Positions 18,245 to 28,156 of a DNA stretch of 64,000 nt are shown here, piece by piece. Position 1 is the first letter of the stretch. Every line of letters begins with the position of its first letter. A model generated the notes under the pieces. That model was not told the origin of the DNA. It did not search any database and saw only the letters and a list, made by a program, of their open reading frames with translations. Position numbers and translations under genes: made by a program. The stretch comes from VXPW01 sp965115815 (GTDB taxonomy: Bacteria > Pseudomonadota > Alphaproteobacteria > TMED109), in the NCBI GenBank assembly GCA_965115815.1, contig OZ220465.1, positions 558,001-622,000 of the forward strand, read 5' to 3'.

Positions 18245-20086
18245 ATGCCCGTGCACGGGAGGCGCCCGTGGGGCCGCCGGGAAGCCGCCGCCCGCCGGCG
18301 GCGCCGGCGGGCGGCGGCCGGCGGCGCCCGCTCGTGGCGGGCCGTCCTCGCCCGATTCTGCGCCCGTCTGATCGCGCGCGCCGTCGGGCTCGCCGGGGTG
18401 GGGGTGTTCGGCTTCGTCGCCTGGTGCGCACTGGGGCTTCCCGACCTTTCGGACATGGGGGGCGGGCGCCGCGCGGGCAGCGTCTCGGTCTTCGCCGCCG
18501 ACGGCACCTTCGCCGCCGCCTACGGCGACGTCTACGGCAGCTACGTCGGCCTCGGCGGCATCGCGCCGACGCTGGTCGACGCCGTGGTCGCGATCGAGGA
18601 CCGGCGGTTCTTCCGGCACTGGGGAATCGATCCGCTGGCGCTGGTGCGCGCCGCCCGGGCGAACTGGCGGGCCGGCCGGGTGGTGCAGGGCGGATCGACG
18701 ATCACCCAGCAGCTGGCCAAGCTGGCGTTCCTGACGCCGGCCCGCACGCTCGAGCGCAAGGTCCAGGAAGTGCTGCTCGCCCTGTGGCTGGAACTCCGGT
18801 TCGAGAAGGCCGAGATTCTCGCAAGCTACCTCAATCGCGCCTACTTCGGCGCCGGGGCCTACGGGATCGCGACCGCGGCGCGGCGCTACTTCGGGGTCAC
18901 GCCGGCGCGGCTCGACCTCGCGCAGTCGGCGATGCTGGCCGGTCTGCTGCGCGCGCCCTCGCGCCTGGCCCCGACCCGGCATCCGGGCCGGGCCCGGGCC
19001 CGGGCGGAAGTGGTGCTGGATGCGATGGTGGCGGCCGGGCGGATCGAGGCGGCCGCCGCGGCCGCCGCCCGGGACCGGCCGGCGGCCGTGACCGGCGGCG
19101 ACGGATCCGCATGGAGCGGACGGTTCTTCGCCGACTGGGTGGTGGGGCAGACCGGGGCCGCGCGCGACCGGACCCGGGACGTCGAAATCGCGTCGACGCT
19201 GGTGCCGGCCCTGCAGCGCGCGGCCGAACGGGCCGTGCGGGCCGGGCTGGCCGGGCATCCGGGGGTCGCCGGCGCCCTCGTGGCCATGGACCTCGACGGC
19301 GCCGTGCTGGCGATGGTCGGCGGGCAGAGCTACGCCCGTTCGCAATTCAACCGGGCCACGCAGGCGTCCCGGCAGCCGGGGTCGGCCTTCAAGATCTTCG
19401 TGTACCTCGCGGCCCTCGAAGCCGGGTACCGCCCCGGGGACCGCGTGCGGGACGTGCCGGTCACGGTGGGGGACTGGAGCCCGCGGAACTACAACGACGT
19501 CTACCGGGGCGAGATCTCGCTGCGCGAGGCATTCGCGCGCTCTTCCAATGCCGTCGCGGTCCGCCTGGTCCGGGACATGGGCCAGGAGCGCGTGATCCGG
19601 ACCGCGGAACGCCTCGGGGTCACGGCCGAGCTGGACCGGGCCCCGAGTCTGGCGCTCGGCGTGTCCGAGGTGTCCCTCCTCGACATGACCGCCGCGCTGG
19701 TGGCCGTCGCCAACGGCGGATCTCCGGTCCTGCCGTACGGATCCGTCGCAGTGCGCACGGGTTCGGAGGGACTGGTCTGGGAACGCACCGCGGCCCCGCG
19801 CCGGAACGGATTGTCCGCCCCGACGGTCGCGGCGATGCGGGACCTCCTGCGGAGCACGGTCCGGCGCGGCACCGGCCGCACGGCGCGCCTCGACGGCGCG
19901 GAGGCCTTCGGCAAGACCGGCACCACGCAGGGCTACCGGGATGCGTGGTTCGTCGGCTTCGCCGGCGACGTGGTCTGCGGCGTGTGGATGGGCCGGGATG
20001 ATTCCCGCCCCATGGACCGGGTGACGGGGGGCGGACCGCCGGCCGAGATCTGGAAGGCGTTCATGCAGGCCGCGCTCGACCTGTAG
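18245..20086 (+). CDS. class A penicillin-binding protein (PBP1-like)
   Basis: A 613-residue bifunctional peptidoglycan synthase. A very basic cytoplasmic N-terminus precedes one membrane segment at about residues 40-60 (RAVGLAGVGVFGFVAWCAL). The GT51 glycosyltransferase domain has AIEDRRFFRHWGID and GGSTITQQLAK near residues 117-160. The transpeptidase has SxxK (GSAFK, about residue 379), SSN (about 433) and KTGTT (about 557). At 613 residues it is shorter than PBP1a of enterics and closer to PBP1c/MtgA-PBP hybrids seen in alphaproteobacteria. It starts 21 bases after gyrB. Confidence 0.92.
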   Translation: MPVHGRRPWGRREAAARRRRRRAAAGGARSWRAVLARFCARLIARAVGLAGVGVFGFVAWCALGLPDLSDMGGGRRAGSVSVFAADGTFAAAYGDVYGSYVGLGGIAPTLVDAVVAIEDRRFFRHWGIDPLALVRAARANWRAGRVVQGGSTITQQLAKLAFLTPARTLERKVQEVLLALWLELRFEKAEILASYLNRAYFGAGAYGIATAARRYFGVTPARLDLAQSAMLAGLLRAPSRLAPTRHPGRARARAEVVLDAMVAAGRIEAAAAAAARDRPAAVTGGDGSAWSGRFFADWVVGQTGAARDRTRDVEIASTLVPALQRAAERAVRAGLAGHPGVAGALVAMDLDGAVLAMVGGQSYARSQFNRATQASRQPGSAFKIFVYLAALEAGYRPGDRVRDVPVTVGDWSPRNYNDVYRGEISLREAFARSSNAVAVRLVRDMGQERVIRTAERLGVTAELDRAPSLALGVSEVSLLDMTAALVAVANGGSPVLPYGSVAVRTGSEGLVWERTAAPRRNGLSAPTVAAMRDLLRSTVRRGTGRTARLDGAEAFGKTGTTQGYRDAWFVGFAGDVVCGVWMGRDDSRPMDRVTGGGPPAEIWKAFMQAALDL

Positions 20087-20153
20087 CCTGCCGCCGGGAA
20101 CGCGCATCCGCCGGCCCCGTCCGGACCGGCGGGGCGGCGGCAGGGAGCCGAAC

Positions 20154-21062
20154 ATGAACACCGCACCGGTACTGCACGACCTGCTCCGCCGCGCGGACCC
20201 GGTCCGCTACGGCGAGGTCGAACAACTGTCGCCGCTGGTGCAGCGGGTGGTCGCGCCCAACCCGGGGCCGTTCACGCTCCACGGGACGGCGACGTTCCTC
20301 GTGGGCGCGCGCGGTCCGAAGGCGCTGATCGATCCCGGCCCCCGCCTCCCCGGGCATGTCCGCAACCTGCTGCGGGCCGTCGGGGCGGCGTCGGTGGCGC
20401 AGGTGTTCGTCACCCACACGCATCTGGATCATTCGCCGGCGGCGGCGCTGCTGAAGGCGCAGGTCGACGTGTCGGTCCACGGCTTCGGTCCGCATGCCGG
20501 CGGATCCGGATCGGGGGCCGACGATGGGGGCGCCGATTTCGACTTCGTGCCGGACGTCGTGATGCGGGACGGGGACGTCGTGGCCGGCGACGGCTGGACC
20601 CTGGAGGCGGTGCACACCCCGGGCCATACGTCCAACCACCTGTGCTTCCGGCTGCGGGAGGAAGGCACCCTGTTCTCGGGCGACCACGTCATGGGCTGGG
20701 CCAGCACGGTCCTCTCGCCTCCGGACGGGGATCTGACCGCGTATCTCGCCAGTCTGGATCGCCTGCTGGCGGACCGCGACCGGCGGCTGCGGCCGACGCA
20801 CGGTCCGGTCATCGCCGATCCGAAGCCGTTCCTGCAGGCGCTCCGGTCGCACCGGCTGCGCCGCTGCGCGGAGGCGCTCGCCAGCCTGCGCCGGCGGCCG
20901 CGGCGGATCCCGGAGCTGGTGGCCGAGCACTACGCCGGCCTCGACCCCGCCCTGGCCGGCGCCGCCGGCCGGTCGGTCTGCGCCACCCTGCTGCATCTGG
21001 AGCGCGAGGGACAGGTGCGCGCCGAGGGCGCGGGCGGGTCGGCACTCTGGCACGCCGTCTGA
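20154..21062 (+). CDS. metallo-beta-lactamase-fold hydrolase, LACTB2-like
   Basis: A 302-residue MBL-fold enzyme. The metal-binding HTHLDHS, the downstream VHTPGHTSNHLCF, FSGDHVMGW and a final RPTHGPVI are all present. The C-terminal 90 residues form a small winged-helix-like tail (LVAEHYAGL....CATLLHLEREGQVRAEG), the layout of the LACTB2/RNase-like branch. The substrate cannot be read from sequence. An AGGGAG ribosome binding site precedes the ATG. Confidence 0.85.
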   Translation: MNTAPVLHDLLRRADPVRYGEVEQLSPLVQRVVAPNPGPFTLHGTATFLVGARGPKALIDPGPRLPGHVRNLLRAVGAASVAQVFVTHTHLDHSPAAALLKAQVDVSVHGFGPHAGGSGSGADDGGADFDFVPDVVMRDGDVVAGDGWTLEAVHTPGHTSNHLCFRLREEGTLFSGDHVMGWASTVLSPPDGDLTAYLASLDRLLADRDRRLRPTHGPVIADPKPFLQALRSHRLRRCAEALASLRRRPRRIPELVAEHYAGLDPALAGAAGRSVCATLLHLEREGQVRAEGAGGSALWHAV

Positions 21063-21116
21063 GCGCGGATGCGGGTCGGGGGCGGACGGCGGAGGCCGCC
21101 GCCCGCCCCCGGGGCG

Positions 21117-22229
21117 CTACGGAAGTTCGTAGCCGTCCTTGCCCAGCTTGATCTTGTAGAGGCTCTTGCCCGACGTCACGTAGAGCACGTTCCGTTCGAC
21201 CCCGCGGCCGAAGCCGACATTGGTCGGGAGCTCCTCGCCGGTGGACAGGAACGCGAGCTCGGCGCCGGCGGCGTCGCGGATCGCGATTCCGGGCCGGTGC
21301 TCGCACCGTTCGGCCATGTAGAGGTTGCCGTCCACGTCGGCCACCAGGCCGTCGGGGCCGCTGCACGGCTGGCCGGGATAGAGTTCGGAGTAGTCGACCA
21401 GCACCCGGCGATTGCTCACGGTTCCGTCGGCGTGCAGGTCGTAGGCCTGCAGCAGGTGCCGGCTGACCGTCGGGGGCTGGTCGGTGTCGTCGAGCTGCAT
21501 GAAGCCGAGCCAGCCGTTGTCGTTGCTCACGACGTAGAGCGTCGACTGGTCGGGAGACACCAGGACGCCGTTGGTCTTGCCGCCGTTGGTGATGATCCGG
21601 TCGACCGTGCCGTCGGGGTCGAGGCGGTAGACCGCGAAGCCCGGCTGGAACACCGGTTCGTGGCCGAGGTAGCGCGGGTCGGAGAAGTAGATCCGGCCCT
21701 GCTCGTCGATCGTGATGTCGTTGAGGGCGTTGTACGACTTGCCGTTGTACGTGCCGGACAGGATGAAGCTCTGGCCGGTCGCCATGTCGGTCCGGACCAG
21801 CATCCGGCCGCCGTAGTCGGCTCCCAGCGCGGCCAGCATGTCGCCGTTCCGGTCGAACTTGATTCCGTTCGACATGCCCGACGGGGACCGGAAGATCGTC
21901 GTCTCTCCGGTCCTCGGGTCGTACTTCCAGATGTTGCCGGCCTGCGGGTAGAGGCCGGACGCATCCTTGCAGAACTTCGTGAAGGTGATGTCGCTGAAGT
22001 ACAGGTAGCCGTCGTGTCCGGCCGCCACGCCTTCGGTGAGGATGCAGCCTCCGTCGAACAGGCGCATGAGCCGGGCGTCTTCCGGCACCAGATCGCGGGC
22101 CCCCGTCGGGGCCGGGAACCCGGCTTCCTCGCCCTTGAACCATCCGGCGTGTTCGTGGGCCGCGAGGGGCGCGGTCCACGCCAGCACCGCGGCCGCGGCG
22201 GCGGTCGCAATCAGTCTGTAGGTGTGCAT
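21117..22229 (-). CDS. exported SMP-30/gluconolactonase-like beta-propeller protein
   Basis: A 370-residue protein. Residues 1-25 form a signal peptide ending in LAAHA. The mature part has the blade repeats of the SMP-30/gluconolactonase/LRE family: GCILTEGVAAGHDGYLYFSDI, SNGIKFDRNGDMLA, LNDITIDEQGRIYFSDPRY, KTNGVLVSPDQSTLYV, GPDGLVADVDGNLYMAE. These act on lactones or related sugar derivatives in the periplasm; the substrate is unknown here. I use the ATG at 22229, nine codons inside the longest frame, because it starts the signal peptide. It is convergent with the MBL gene. Confidence 0.82.
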   Translation of the reverse strand: MHTYRLIATAAAAAVLAWTAPLAAHEHAGWFKGEEAGFPAPTGARDLVPEDARLMRLFDGGCILTEGVAAGHDGYLYFSDITFTKFCKDASGLYPQAGNIWKYDPRTGETTIFRSPSGMSNGIKFDRNGDMLAALGADYGGRMLVRTDMATGQSFILSGTYNGKSYNALNDITIDEQGRIYFSDPRYLGHEPVFQPGFAVYRLDPDGTVDRIITNGGKTNGVLVSPDQSTLYVVSNDNGWLGFMQLDDTDQPPTVSRHLLQAYDLHADGTVSNRRVLVDYSELYPGQPCSGPDGLVADVDGNLYMAERCEHRPGIAIRDAAGAELAFLSTGEELPTNVGFGRGVERNVLYVTSGKSLYKIKLGKDGYELP

Positions 22230-23370
22230 GGTGGTGAGTGTTCCCTTCCGCCGCACGGCGGCCGGACCACCGACGATCCGGCTGGCCTCCCGCGGCTGCT
22301 CAGCGGGGTTCCGGTCCGTCGCGGAAACGACCGTCCGGGATCCCGGCCCGGAAGGGTACCCGTTTCGTCAAGCCGGCGGCCGCAATCCTCCGCGGCGCCG
22401 AAGGTGGCGGGCGGTCCGTCCGGCGCCTTCCCGGGTCGGGGCCGGAGGGGCGGAGAGCGGGGTCGGAATCGATTGCGTCTCCGCCGGCCGCCCGGGACGA
22501 TCGCACGGAGCCGCGCGTCCGGGACGGCGGCGCCGGCCGCTCGGCCGGGATCCGCGGGCCACCGGGCGGCGGCGGCGAAACCGGTTCCGCGCCCCCTTTC
22601 GTCCCGCCTGGATGCCCCGGGCAGAGCGACCCCGCCGGCCAGGGGGCTCCTCCCGAAGGGATCGAGGCGCTCGCCGCTCCGAACCGGGCGGCCCGAGATC
22701 GAAGACCGGGCCGCCCGGGCGTCCGGAACGAGCCGCGGCCGCAGCGACGGGGACATCGGCGGCGGTCCTGCGGCGAGGGTTCGGTCACGCCCCCCGCAAT
22801 CGTCGATTCCGGGGCGGCGTCGGGGGAGTCTCGTTGCGCGGGGGGGGGTCGACCGACCCCGCGGCCCGGCCCCCGGTGCGTCTTCCGGAGCGATCCGGCC
22901 CCTGAGATCCCGACGGAATGCGGGCCGGCGTCGGCGCTCCGTCCGAGCACTTCGCGCTTTCGTTCCGCCGTTCTCCGGATTCGTCGCCGTCCGGCCTCCC
23001 GTCCATCGAGGAAGACGGCCTCCGGAACTCCCTGCGGCCGGCTCGGGTGGCCGGGGTCGGTGTTCGCCGGTGCCGTGCGAATTCGGTCGGCCGCCCGGCG
23101 CGCGCCGGAGCGTCTCCGCACGCACCGGTGGGCCCGGCTGCACCGGGACCCCGGGCCGCGGTCCCCTTCAGGGTCGGTCTTCCCCGCCTGCCGGCGCCGC
23201 CCGTCGATCGCGGAGCGGCCGCCGGACGGGCGGCGATCGGGCGGTTTCGCCCGCCCGCCCCCCGGCGGTCGGACCCGGCGGCCGGTCGGCCCGCATCCGG
23301 CAGCGGCCCCGCGAACCTGCGGAGGTCCGCTCGAAGCCCTCGACCGGGATCCGACCTCGGAAGGGCGCGA
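22230..23370. other. gene-free interval
   Basis: About 1.1 kb of very GC-rich sequence. Open frames exist on both strands but they are low-complexity Arg/Pro/Gly translations without recognisable motifs. I could not support a gene, RNA or element here. Confidence 0.5.
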
Positions 23371-24192
23371 TCAGGTCCTGCCCGATCGAGGAGCCGGGGG
23401 CGGGGCGTGCGAATCCGACGCGGCGACCAGTTCGTCGAGGGTCCGGGTCAGGCGGTCGAGATCGGAGGGTCCGGACAGCCGGTGGTCGCCGTCCGGCACG
23501 AGCGTGATCTGCACGTCGTCCGCCTCGAGCAGTTCGGCGAGCTGCAGCGACGTTTCGTGCGGTACCGCCTCGTCCCGCATGCCGTGGAGCAGGCGCACGG
23601 GGGAGCGGACGGGGATCGGGCCGTCCAGCAGCGTGTGCTGCTCGGCCTCCTCGAGCAGGTTCTTCGTGATCACGTAGCCGGTTTCGCTGTACGCCGACGG
23701 AACGACCACCTGTCCGGTGCGCTCCAGGGCCGCTCGCCGGTCCGCGCCGAATTCGGTCTGCAGCAGGCGGCGCGTGAAGTCGGGTGCGGCCGCGACCCCC
23801 AGCATGCCCGCGACCCGCTCGGGTCGGGCGCAGGCGACCAGCAGGGCGATCCATGCGCCCATGCTGGACCCCACGAGCACCTGCGGGCCTTCGGTCGCCT
23901 GATCCAGCACGGCCAGTGCATCGTCCCGCCAGCTCCCGATCGTGCCGTCTTCGAAGACGCCCTCCGAGAGGCCGTGACCGCGGTAGTCGAACCGGACGTA
24001 CGCGCGCCGGCGGCGGCGCGCCCAGGCTTCGAGCGCGGTGGCCTTGGTGCCGGTCATGTCCGACCGGAAGCCGCCCAGGAACACGATGCCGGGCGGCCGC
24101 CCGGCCGAACGCGCATAGGCGATGCGCAGACCGCCGGTCGAGAGCAGGTGGCGGGAGCCGTCGGCCGGGGTGCCGGTGGCCGCCGCGGTCAC
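23371..24192 (-). CDS. alpha/beta hydrolase
   Basis: A 273-residue serine hydrolase of the alpha/beta fold. VFLGGFRSDMTGTKA is the oxyanion region, then RFDYRGHGLSEG, the nucleophile elbow LVGSSMGAW (GxSxG), the acid LLHGMRDEAVP and the histidine DGDHRLS. It resembles palmitoyl-thioesterase ABHD10-like or carboxylesterase-type enzymes of alphaproteobacteria. The start is taken as GTG at 24192 because infC ends at 24200 on the same strand and no upstream ATG is plausible. The gap to infC is 7 bases. Confidence 0.82.
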   Translation of the reverse strand: MTAAATGTPADGSRHLLSTGGLRIAYARSAGRPPGIVFLGGFRSDMTGTKATALEAWARRRRRAYVRFDYRGHGLSEGVFEDGTIGSWRDDALAVLDQATEGPQVLVGSSMGAWIALLVACARPERVAGMLGVAAAPDFTRRLLQTEFGADRRAALERTGQVVVPSAYSETGYVITKNLLEEAEQHTLLDGPIPVRSPVRLLHGMRDEAVPHETSLQLAELLEADDVQITLVPDGDHRLSGPSDLDRLTRTLDELVAASDSHAPPPAPRSGRT

Positions 24193-24199
24193 GGTCCGG

Positions 24200-24904
24200 T
24201 CAGGCCTCGGACGACGGCGAAAGGGAGCCGGCGGGGGGCGCTCGGTCGCGCGGTGCGGCCGGCGGCGCAGCGGGGCCCGGATCTGCGGCGGGGGCGGCGG
24301 CCGGCCGGCCCTCCGCTGCCCCGGCGGGCGGAGCACCGGAATCCGGGGTCACCTGGCCGAGTCCCTGGATCGGGGCCACCACCATCACCATCTGGCGGCC
24401 GTCCATCGACGGCATCTGTTCGACCCGGACCCGGGCGGACAGGTCGCCCTGGATGCGCGCAAGCACCTGCGCCCCCAGTTCCGGATGGGCCAGCTCGCGC
24501 CCGCGGAACCGGAGAGTGACCTTCACCTTGTTGCCTTCGTCGAGGAACCGGGTGACCGACCGCATCTTCACCGCGTAGTCGTGCCCGTCGATGTTCGGAC
24601 GGACCTTCACCTCCTTGACGTCGAACGTGCGCTGCCGCTTCTTGGCTTCGCGGGCCTTCCGCTGGTCGCGGTAGCGATACTTGCCGTAGTCGAGAATCTT
24701 GCAGACGGGCGGGGTCGCGTTGGGCGACACCTCTACCAGGTCCAGGCCGGCGTCTTCGGCGCGCGCAAGTCCTTCTTCGAGGGGAACGACTCCGACCATG
24801 GTGCCATCAAAGTCGACAAGACGAACCGGATCGATCCGGATCTCCCGATTGATCCGTGGTCCCCGGCGCGTGGGGGCGACCGGTCGCGCCGGCGCCCTAG
24901 CGAT
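24200..24904 (-). CDS. infC: translation initiation factor IF-3 with AUC start
   Basis: IF-3 binds the 30S subunit and checks start codons. GPRINREIR, VEVSPNATPPVCKILDYGKYRY, KEVKVRPNIDGHDY and the C-terminal domain KVKVTLRFRGRELAHPE are diagnostic. The ATG at 24799 would cut off the conserved RINREI segment. Reading upstream in frame, the homologous N-terminus (ARAPARPVAPTRRGPRINREIR) extends to an ATC at 24904 preceded by GGAG at a good distance and then an in-frame TGA. So translation should begin at AUC, matching the known AUU/AUC start autocontrol of infC. The protein is 234 residues, of which about the last 50 are a Pro/Ala-rich tail absent from most IF-3. Confidence 0.9.
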   Translation of the reverse strand: MARAPARPVAPTRRGPRINREIRIDPVRLVDFDGTMVGVVPLEEGLARAEDAGLDLVEVSPNATPPVCKILDYGKYRYRDQRKAREAKKRQRTFDVKEVKVRPNIDGHDYAVKMRSVTRFLDEGNKVKVTLRFRGRELAHPELGAQVLARIQGDLSARVRVEQMPSMDGRQMVMVVAPIQGLGQVTPDSGAPPAGAAEGRPAAAPAADPGPAAPPAAPRDRAPPAGSLSPSSEA

Positions 24905-25185
24905 TGGTCAGTCTCCGCAAGCGTGCTTCCTCCTGTGCCCGATGGCCGAGCGTCGCACCCAAGGGTAGAGCAGCTCTCGGCCAGTGCAAGCAGCGCCGTC
25001 CGCGAAGCCGTCACGGAGGATCCTGCGCGTCCGGGCCCGGCCGTCGCGGGCCGGCCGGCTCGCAGCGGGGGAGGAGGACGGGTTTCGAACGGTGCAGCGC
25101 CCGACGTCGATCGGGGTTCCCGGTCGAGGAACTCCCGCTCGGGAGGGACGGGCGCCGACCGCGCCGGAACGCGGAATGCGGGCGG

Positions 25186-27159
25186 TCAGCCGGCTTCGGG
25201 TTCGGTGCGGGCCGGGTGCGGCGGGCGGGCTTCGTCCGCGAGGGCGGTGACGGCGTCGGCCAACTCCATCACCGGTTGCGCGGTCGCGCCGAGCCGGCGG
25301 AGCGCCACCTGCCGGCGCTCGGCCTCGCGTCGCCCTACGACCGCCAGAACGGGCACCTTGGCGAGAGCATGTTCTCGGACCTTGTACCCGATCTTCTCGT
25401 TGCGCAGGTCGAGGCCGGCGCGGAGACCGCGAACGGCGAACGCGGCGTGCACCTCCCGGGCGTAGGCGGCGGCGGCGTCGGTGATCGTGGCGATGACGAC
25501 CTGGCGCGGCGCCAGCCACAGGGGGAGCGTTCCTGCGTAGTGCTCGATCAGGATGCCGATGAAGCGTTCGAAGGATCCCAGGATGGCGCGATGCAGCATG
25601 ACCGGACGCCGTCGTTCGCCCTCGGCGGTCGTGTAGAGCGCGTCCAGACGTCCCGGCAGGACGAAGTCCACCTGCAGTGTGCCGCACTGCCAGCTCCGCC
25701 CGATCGCGTCCGCGAGGACGAATTCGAGCTTCGGGCCGTAGAACGCGCCGTCTCCGGGATTGAGCTCGACCGCGAGGCCGGTCTCCCCGACCGCCGTCTG
25801 GAGCGCCGCTTCCGCGCGGTCCCAGACCGCGTCCTCGCCGGCGCGTACCTCGGGGCGGTCGGCAAACCGCACCCGCACCTCGTCGAAGCCGAAGTCCCGG
25901 TAGACCGAACGGAGGAGACGAATGAAGCGGCCGGTCTCGGACGTGATCTGCTCCTCCGTGCAGAAGATGTGCGCGTCGTCCTGGGTGAAGGCGCGCAGCC
26001 GCATCAGGCCGTGGAGCGCGCCCGAGGGCTCGTAGCGGTGGCAGGAGCCGAACTCGGCCATGCGGAGCGGAAGGTCGCGGTAGCTCTTGAGGCCCTGCCG
26101 GAAGATCTGCACGTGCCCGGGGCAGTTCATGGGCTTGAGGGCGAGCGTGCTGCCGCCGGCGTCGGCGGTTTCCGCCACGAACATGTGCTCGCGGAATTTC
26201 TCCCAGTGTCCGGACCGCTCCCAGAGGGCGCGTTCGACCAGTTCGGGGGTCTGGACCTCCTGATAGCCGGCCGCCTCCAGACGGCGGCGCAGGTAGGCGC
26301 GGATCGTGCGGTAGAGGGTGGCGCCGGCGGCGTGCCAGAAGACGGCGCCCGCCGCCTCTTCCTGGAAATGGAACAGGGCCATCTCCCGGCCCAGACGCCG
26401 GTGGTCGCGACGAGCCGCCTCCTCCAGGCGCCGGAGGTGCGCGGCCAGTTCCTTCGGGGTTCGCCAGGCCGTGCCGTAGACGCGCTGGAGCATCGCGTTC
26501 CGCGAATCCCCCCGCCAGTAGGCGCCGGCCAGACGGGTGAGCTTGAAGGCGGTGCCGAGCTTGCCGGTGGAGGGAAGGTGCGGGCCGCGGCAGAGGTCGA
26601 CGAATGCGCCCTGGCGATAGATCGTGACCTCTTCGTCGGGGGGCAGGCCGCGCACGATCTCGGCCTTGTAGTGCTCGCCGATCGATTCGAAGTAGCCGGC
26701 GGCCCGTTCCCGGTCCCAGACCTCGCGGGTGATCGGTTCGTCGCGCTCCACGATTTCGCGCATCCGGGCCTCCATGGCCTCGAGGTCGGCCGGCGTGAAG
26801 GCTTCCTCGCGGGCGAAGTCGTAGTAGAAGCCGTCCTCGATGGCCGGTCCGATCGTGACCTGAACGTCGGGGTACAGTTCCTTCGCGGCCTCGGCCAGCA
26901 CGTGTGCGGCATCGTGGCGGACGAGTTCCAGGACCTCGCGGCTGGGGTCCTTCCGGGTCACGACTTCGATCGCGGCGTCTTCGGTAATGGGCCGCGCGAG
27001 ATCCCGGAGGGTGCCGTCGAGGCGGACGGCCAGCGCCGCCGCGGCCAGCGACGGCGAGATCGCCGCTGCGACGTCGTGGCCGGTGACCGGGAGGGGAAAG
27101 GTGCGCTGGGCGCCGTCGGGAAACACGAGCGTGACGGAAGGGGGAGGCTGGGGAGACAC
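25186..27159 (-). CDS. thrS: threonyl-tRNA synthetase
   Basis: A 657-residue class II synthetase. It has an N-terminal TGS domain (LVFPDGAQRTFPLP), the editing domain with HDAAHVLAEA and DLCRGPHLPSTG, and the catalytic core with zinc ligand Cys in MNCPGH. Motif 2 reads HRYEPSGALHGLMRLRAFTQDDAHIFC, motif 3 is in PVMLHRAILGSFERF, and the anticodon-binding domain is at the C-terminus. The start is GTG at 27159, placed by the family N-terminus; there is no good ATG nearby and the ribosome binding site is weak. infC lies 281 bases downstream on the same strand, the usual thrS-infC order. Confidence 0.94.
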   Translation of the reverse strand: MSPQPPPSVTLVFPDGAQRTFPLPVTGHDVAAAISPSLAAAALAVRLDGTLRDLARPITEDAAIEVVTRKDPSREVLELVRHDAAHVLAEAAKELYPDVQVTIGPAIEDGFYYDFAREEAFTPADLEAMEARMREIVERDEPITREVWDRERAAGYFESIGEHYKAEIVRGLPPDEEVTIYRQGAFVDLCRGPHLPSTGKLGTAFKLTRLAGAYWRGDSRNAMLQRVYGTAWRTPKELAAHLRRLEEAARRDHRRLGREMALFHFQEEAAGAVFWHAAGATLYRTIRAYLRRRLEAAGYQEVQTPELVERALWERSGHWEKFREHMFVAETADAGGSTLALKPMNCPGHVQIFRQGLKSYRDLPLRMAEFGSCHRYEPSGALHGLMRLRAFTQDDAHIFCTEEQITSETGRFIRLLRSVYRDFGFDEVRVRFADRPEVRAGEDAVWDRAEAALQTAVGETGLAVELNPGDGAFYGPKLEFVLADAIGRSWQCGTLQVDFVLPGRLDALYTTAEGERRRPVMLHRAILGSFERFIGILIEHYAGTLPLWLAPRQVVIATITDAAAAYAREVHAAFAVRGLRAGLDLRNEKIGYKVREHALAKVPVLAVVGRREAERRQVALRRLGATAQPVMELADAVTALADEARPPHPARTEPEAG

Positions 27160-27837
27160 GGACGGGACTCGGGTGGCAGCAGGCCGGAATGACGGAAGAT
27201 GAGGCGCGGCCGGGGCACGGTCAACCGGGGCGCCGGGGAACCGGAGGACGGGCCGGTCCGGCCGCCGGGCACGGGGACGACCGGCGCCGGCGAATCCAGC
27301 CGGGTCGCCGCGAACCCCCGGCCTCCGACCTCCGGCGTCGTCCCGTCCGGACCCGGGCTGCGGACTGTCCGGGCCGCACGGGCCGATTCGGCATGCGGTT
27401 GCTCCGGGGTTCGGGCTCGGATCACCATCGGGCCGGACCACCGAAGTCGCGGATCCCGGGCAGGGGAGGTTCGACGACTGCCGATGGGACAGGGCCGATG
27501 ATCGGCGGCGCTTCGGTGGGGTTCCGGGACCCGAGGGCCGATTCCGAAGCAGGACTTGCCGCGACGGTGGCCGAGCGTGACGAGGCCGTGAAGGCTTGTC
27601 GGTCGCCGGAGCCGTTGTTCCGGACCTCGTGGCTGGAGTCGCCTCGCCAGGCGTGCGCGCGCACGGTCGCGCCCGGCCCATGCCCCGCATCGCTTTTCGG
27701 AACGTCATTCCCAGCACCCATTGCTGGAGGGATCCGCGTTCGGCATCCCTTCCGGGCCGGTAGCCAAGGTTGACGGGAGATTCTGCGACCCGCGGTTCCG
27801 AACGAACTTGAACGGGCTTCCCAAGTCCTCCACGCAC
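27160..27837. other. gene-free transition into the repeat region
   Basis: No supported gene. The sequence is single-copy within the window up to about 27838, where the first dispersed repeat arm begins. It marks the left border of the accessory region. Confidence 0.45.
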
Positions 27838-28156
27838 GACCTTTCGGGCGCGGCACCTTTCGCCGGCCGCCCGCCTTCCGAGGGTTCCGGGAGGGTGCGG
27901 AATCCCGAGTGCGCCGTAGATGCTGCGTTTGCGCGCAGGTTCGACGCGGGGGCCGCGAACCCGGGGCCCGGCCATCGGCCTGCCGGTTCGAATGCGTCGA
28001 AGGAACCCGTACCGCCACCCGGACCCGATCCGGCCGGCCGCAAGGGGCGTCCGAGGGAACGGGGCACGACCCTTGCGGGACCCATGCGACGACCCGTGTT
28101 GTCCAAGGGATGGGTTCGAGCAAGACCCCGGAAATCGCCGATTCCGGGCCGGAATC
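27838..28156 (+). repeat. left inverted-repeat arm and palindrome of cassette 1
   Basis: This arm ends at the 17-base palindrome GATTCCGGGCCGGAATC (28140-28156). The arm recurs at 37393 and 45833. In reverse complement it matches, with indels and substitutions, the arms that follow cassettes 1, 2 and 3 (29464, 36240, 39100). Shared blocks include GCGGAATCC, CGTAGAT, GGTTCGACGCGGG-like, GTCGAAGGAACC and CGGCCGGCCGCAA. The two arms of a cassette therefore point toward each other like long, diverged terminal inverted repeats. Confidence 0.7.

Noticed and set aside
14558..20161. A 1867-residue open frame on the minus strand
   Set aside because: It lies antisense to recF, gyrB and the PBP gene and is an artefact of high GC content; no motifs.
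24200..24799. infC starting at the internal ATG
   Set aside because: It would remove the conserved RINREI segment, which is clearly encoded upstream in frame.
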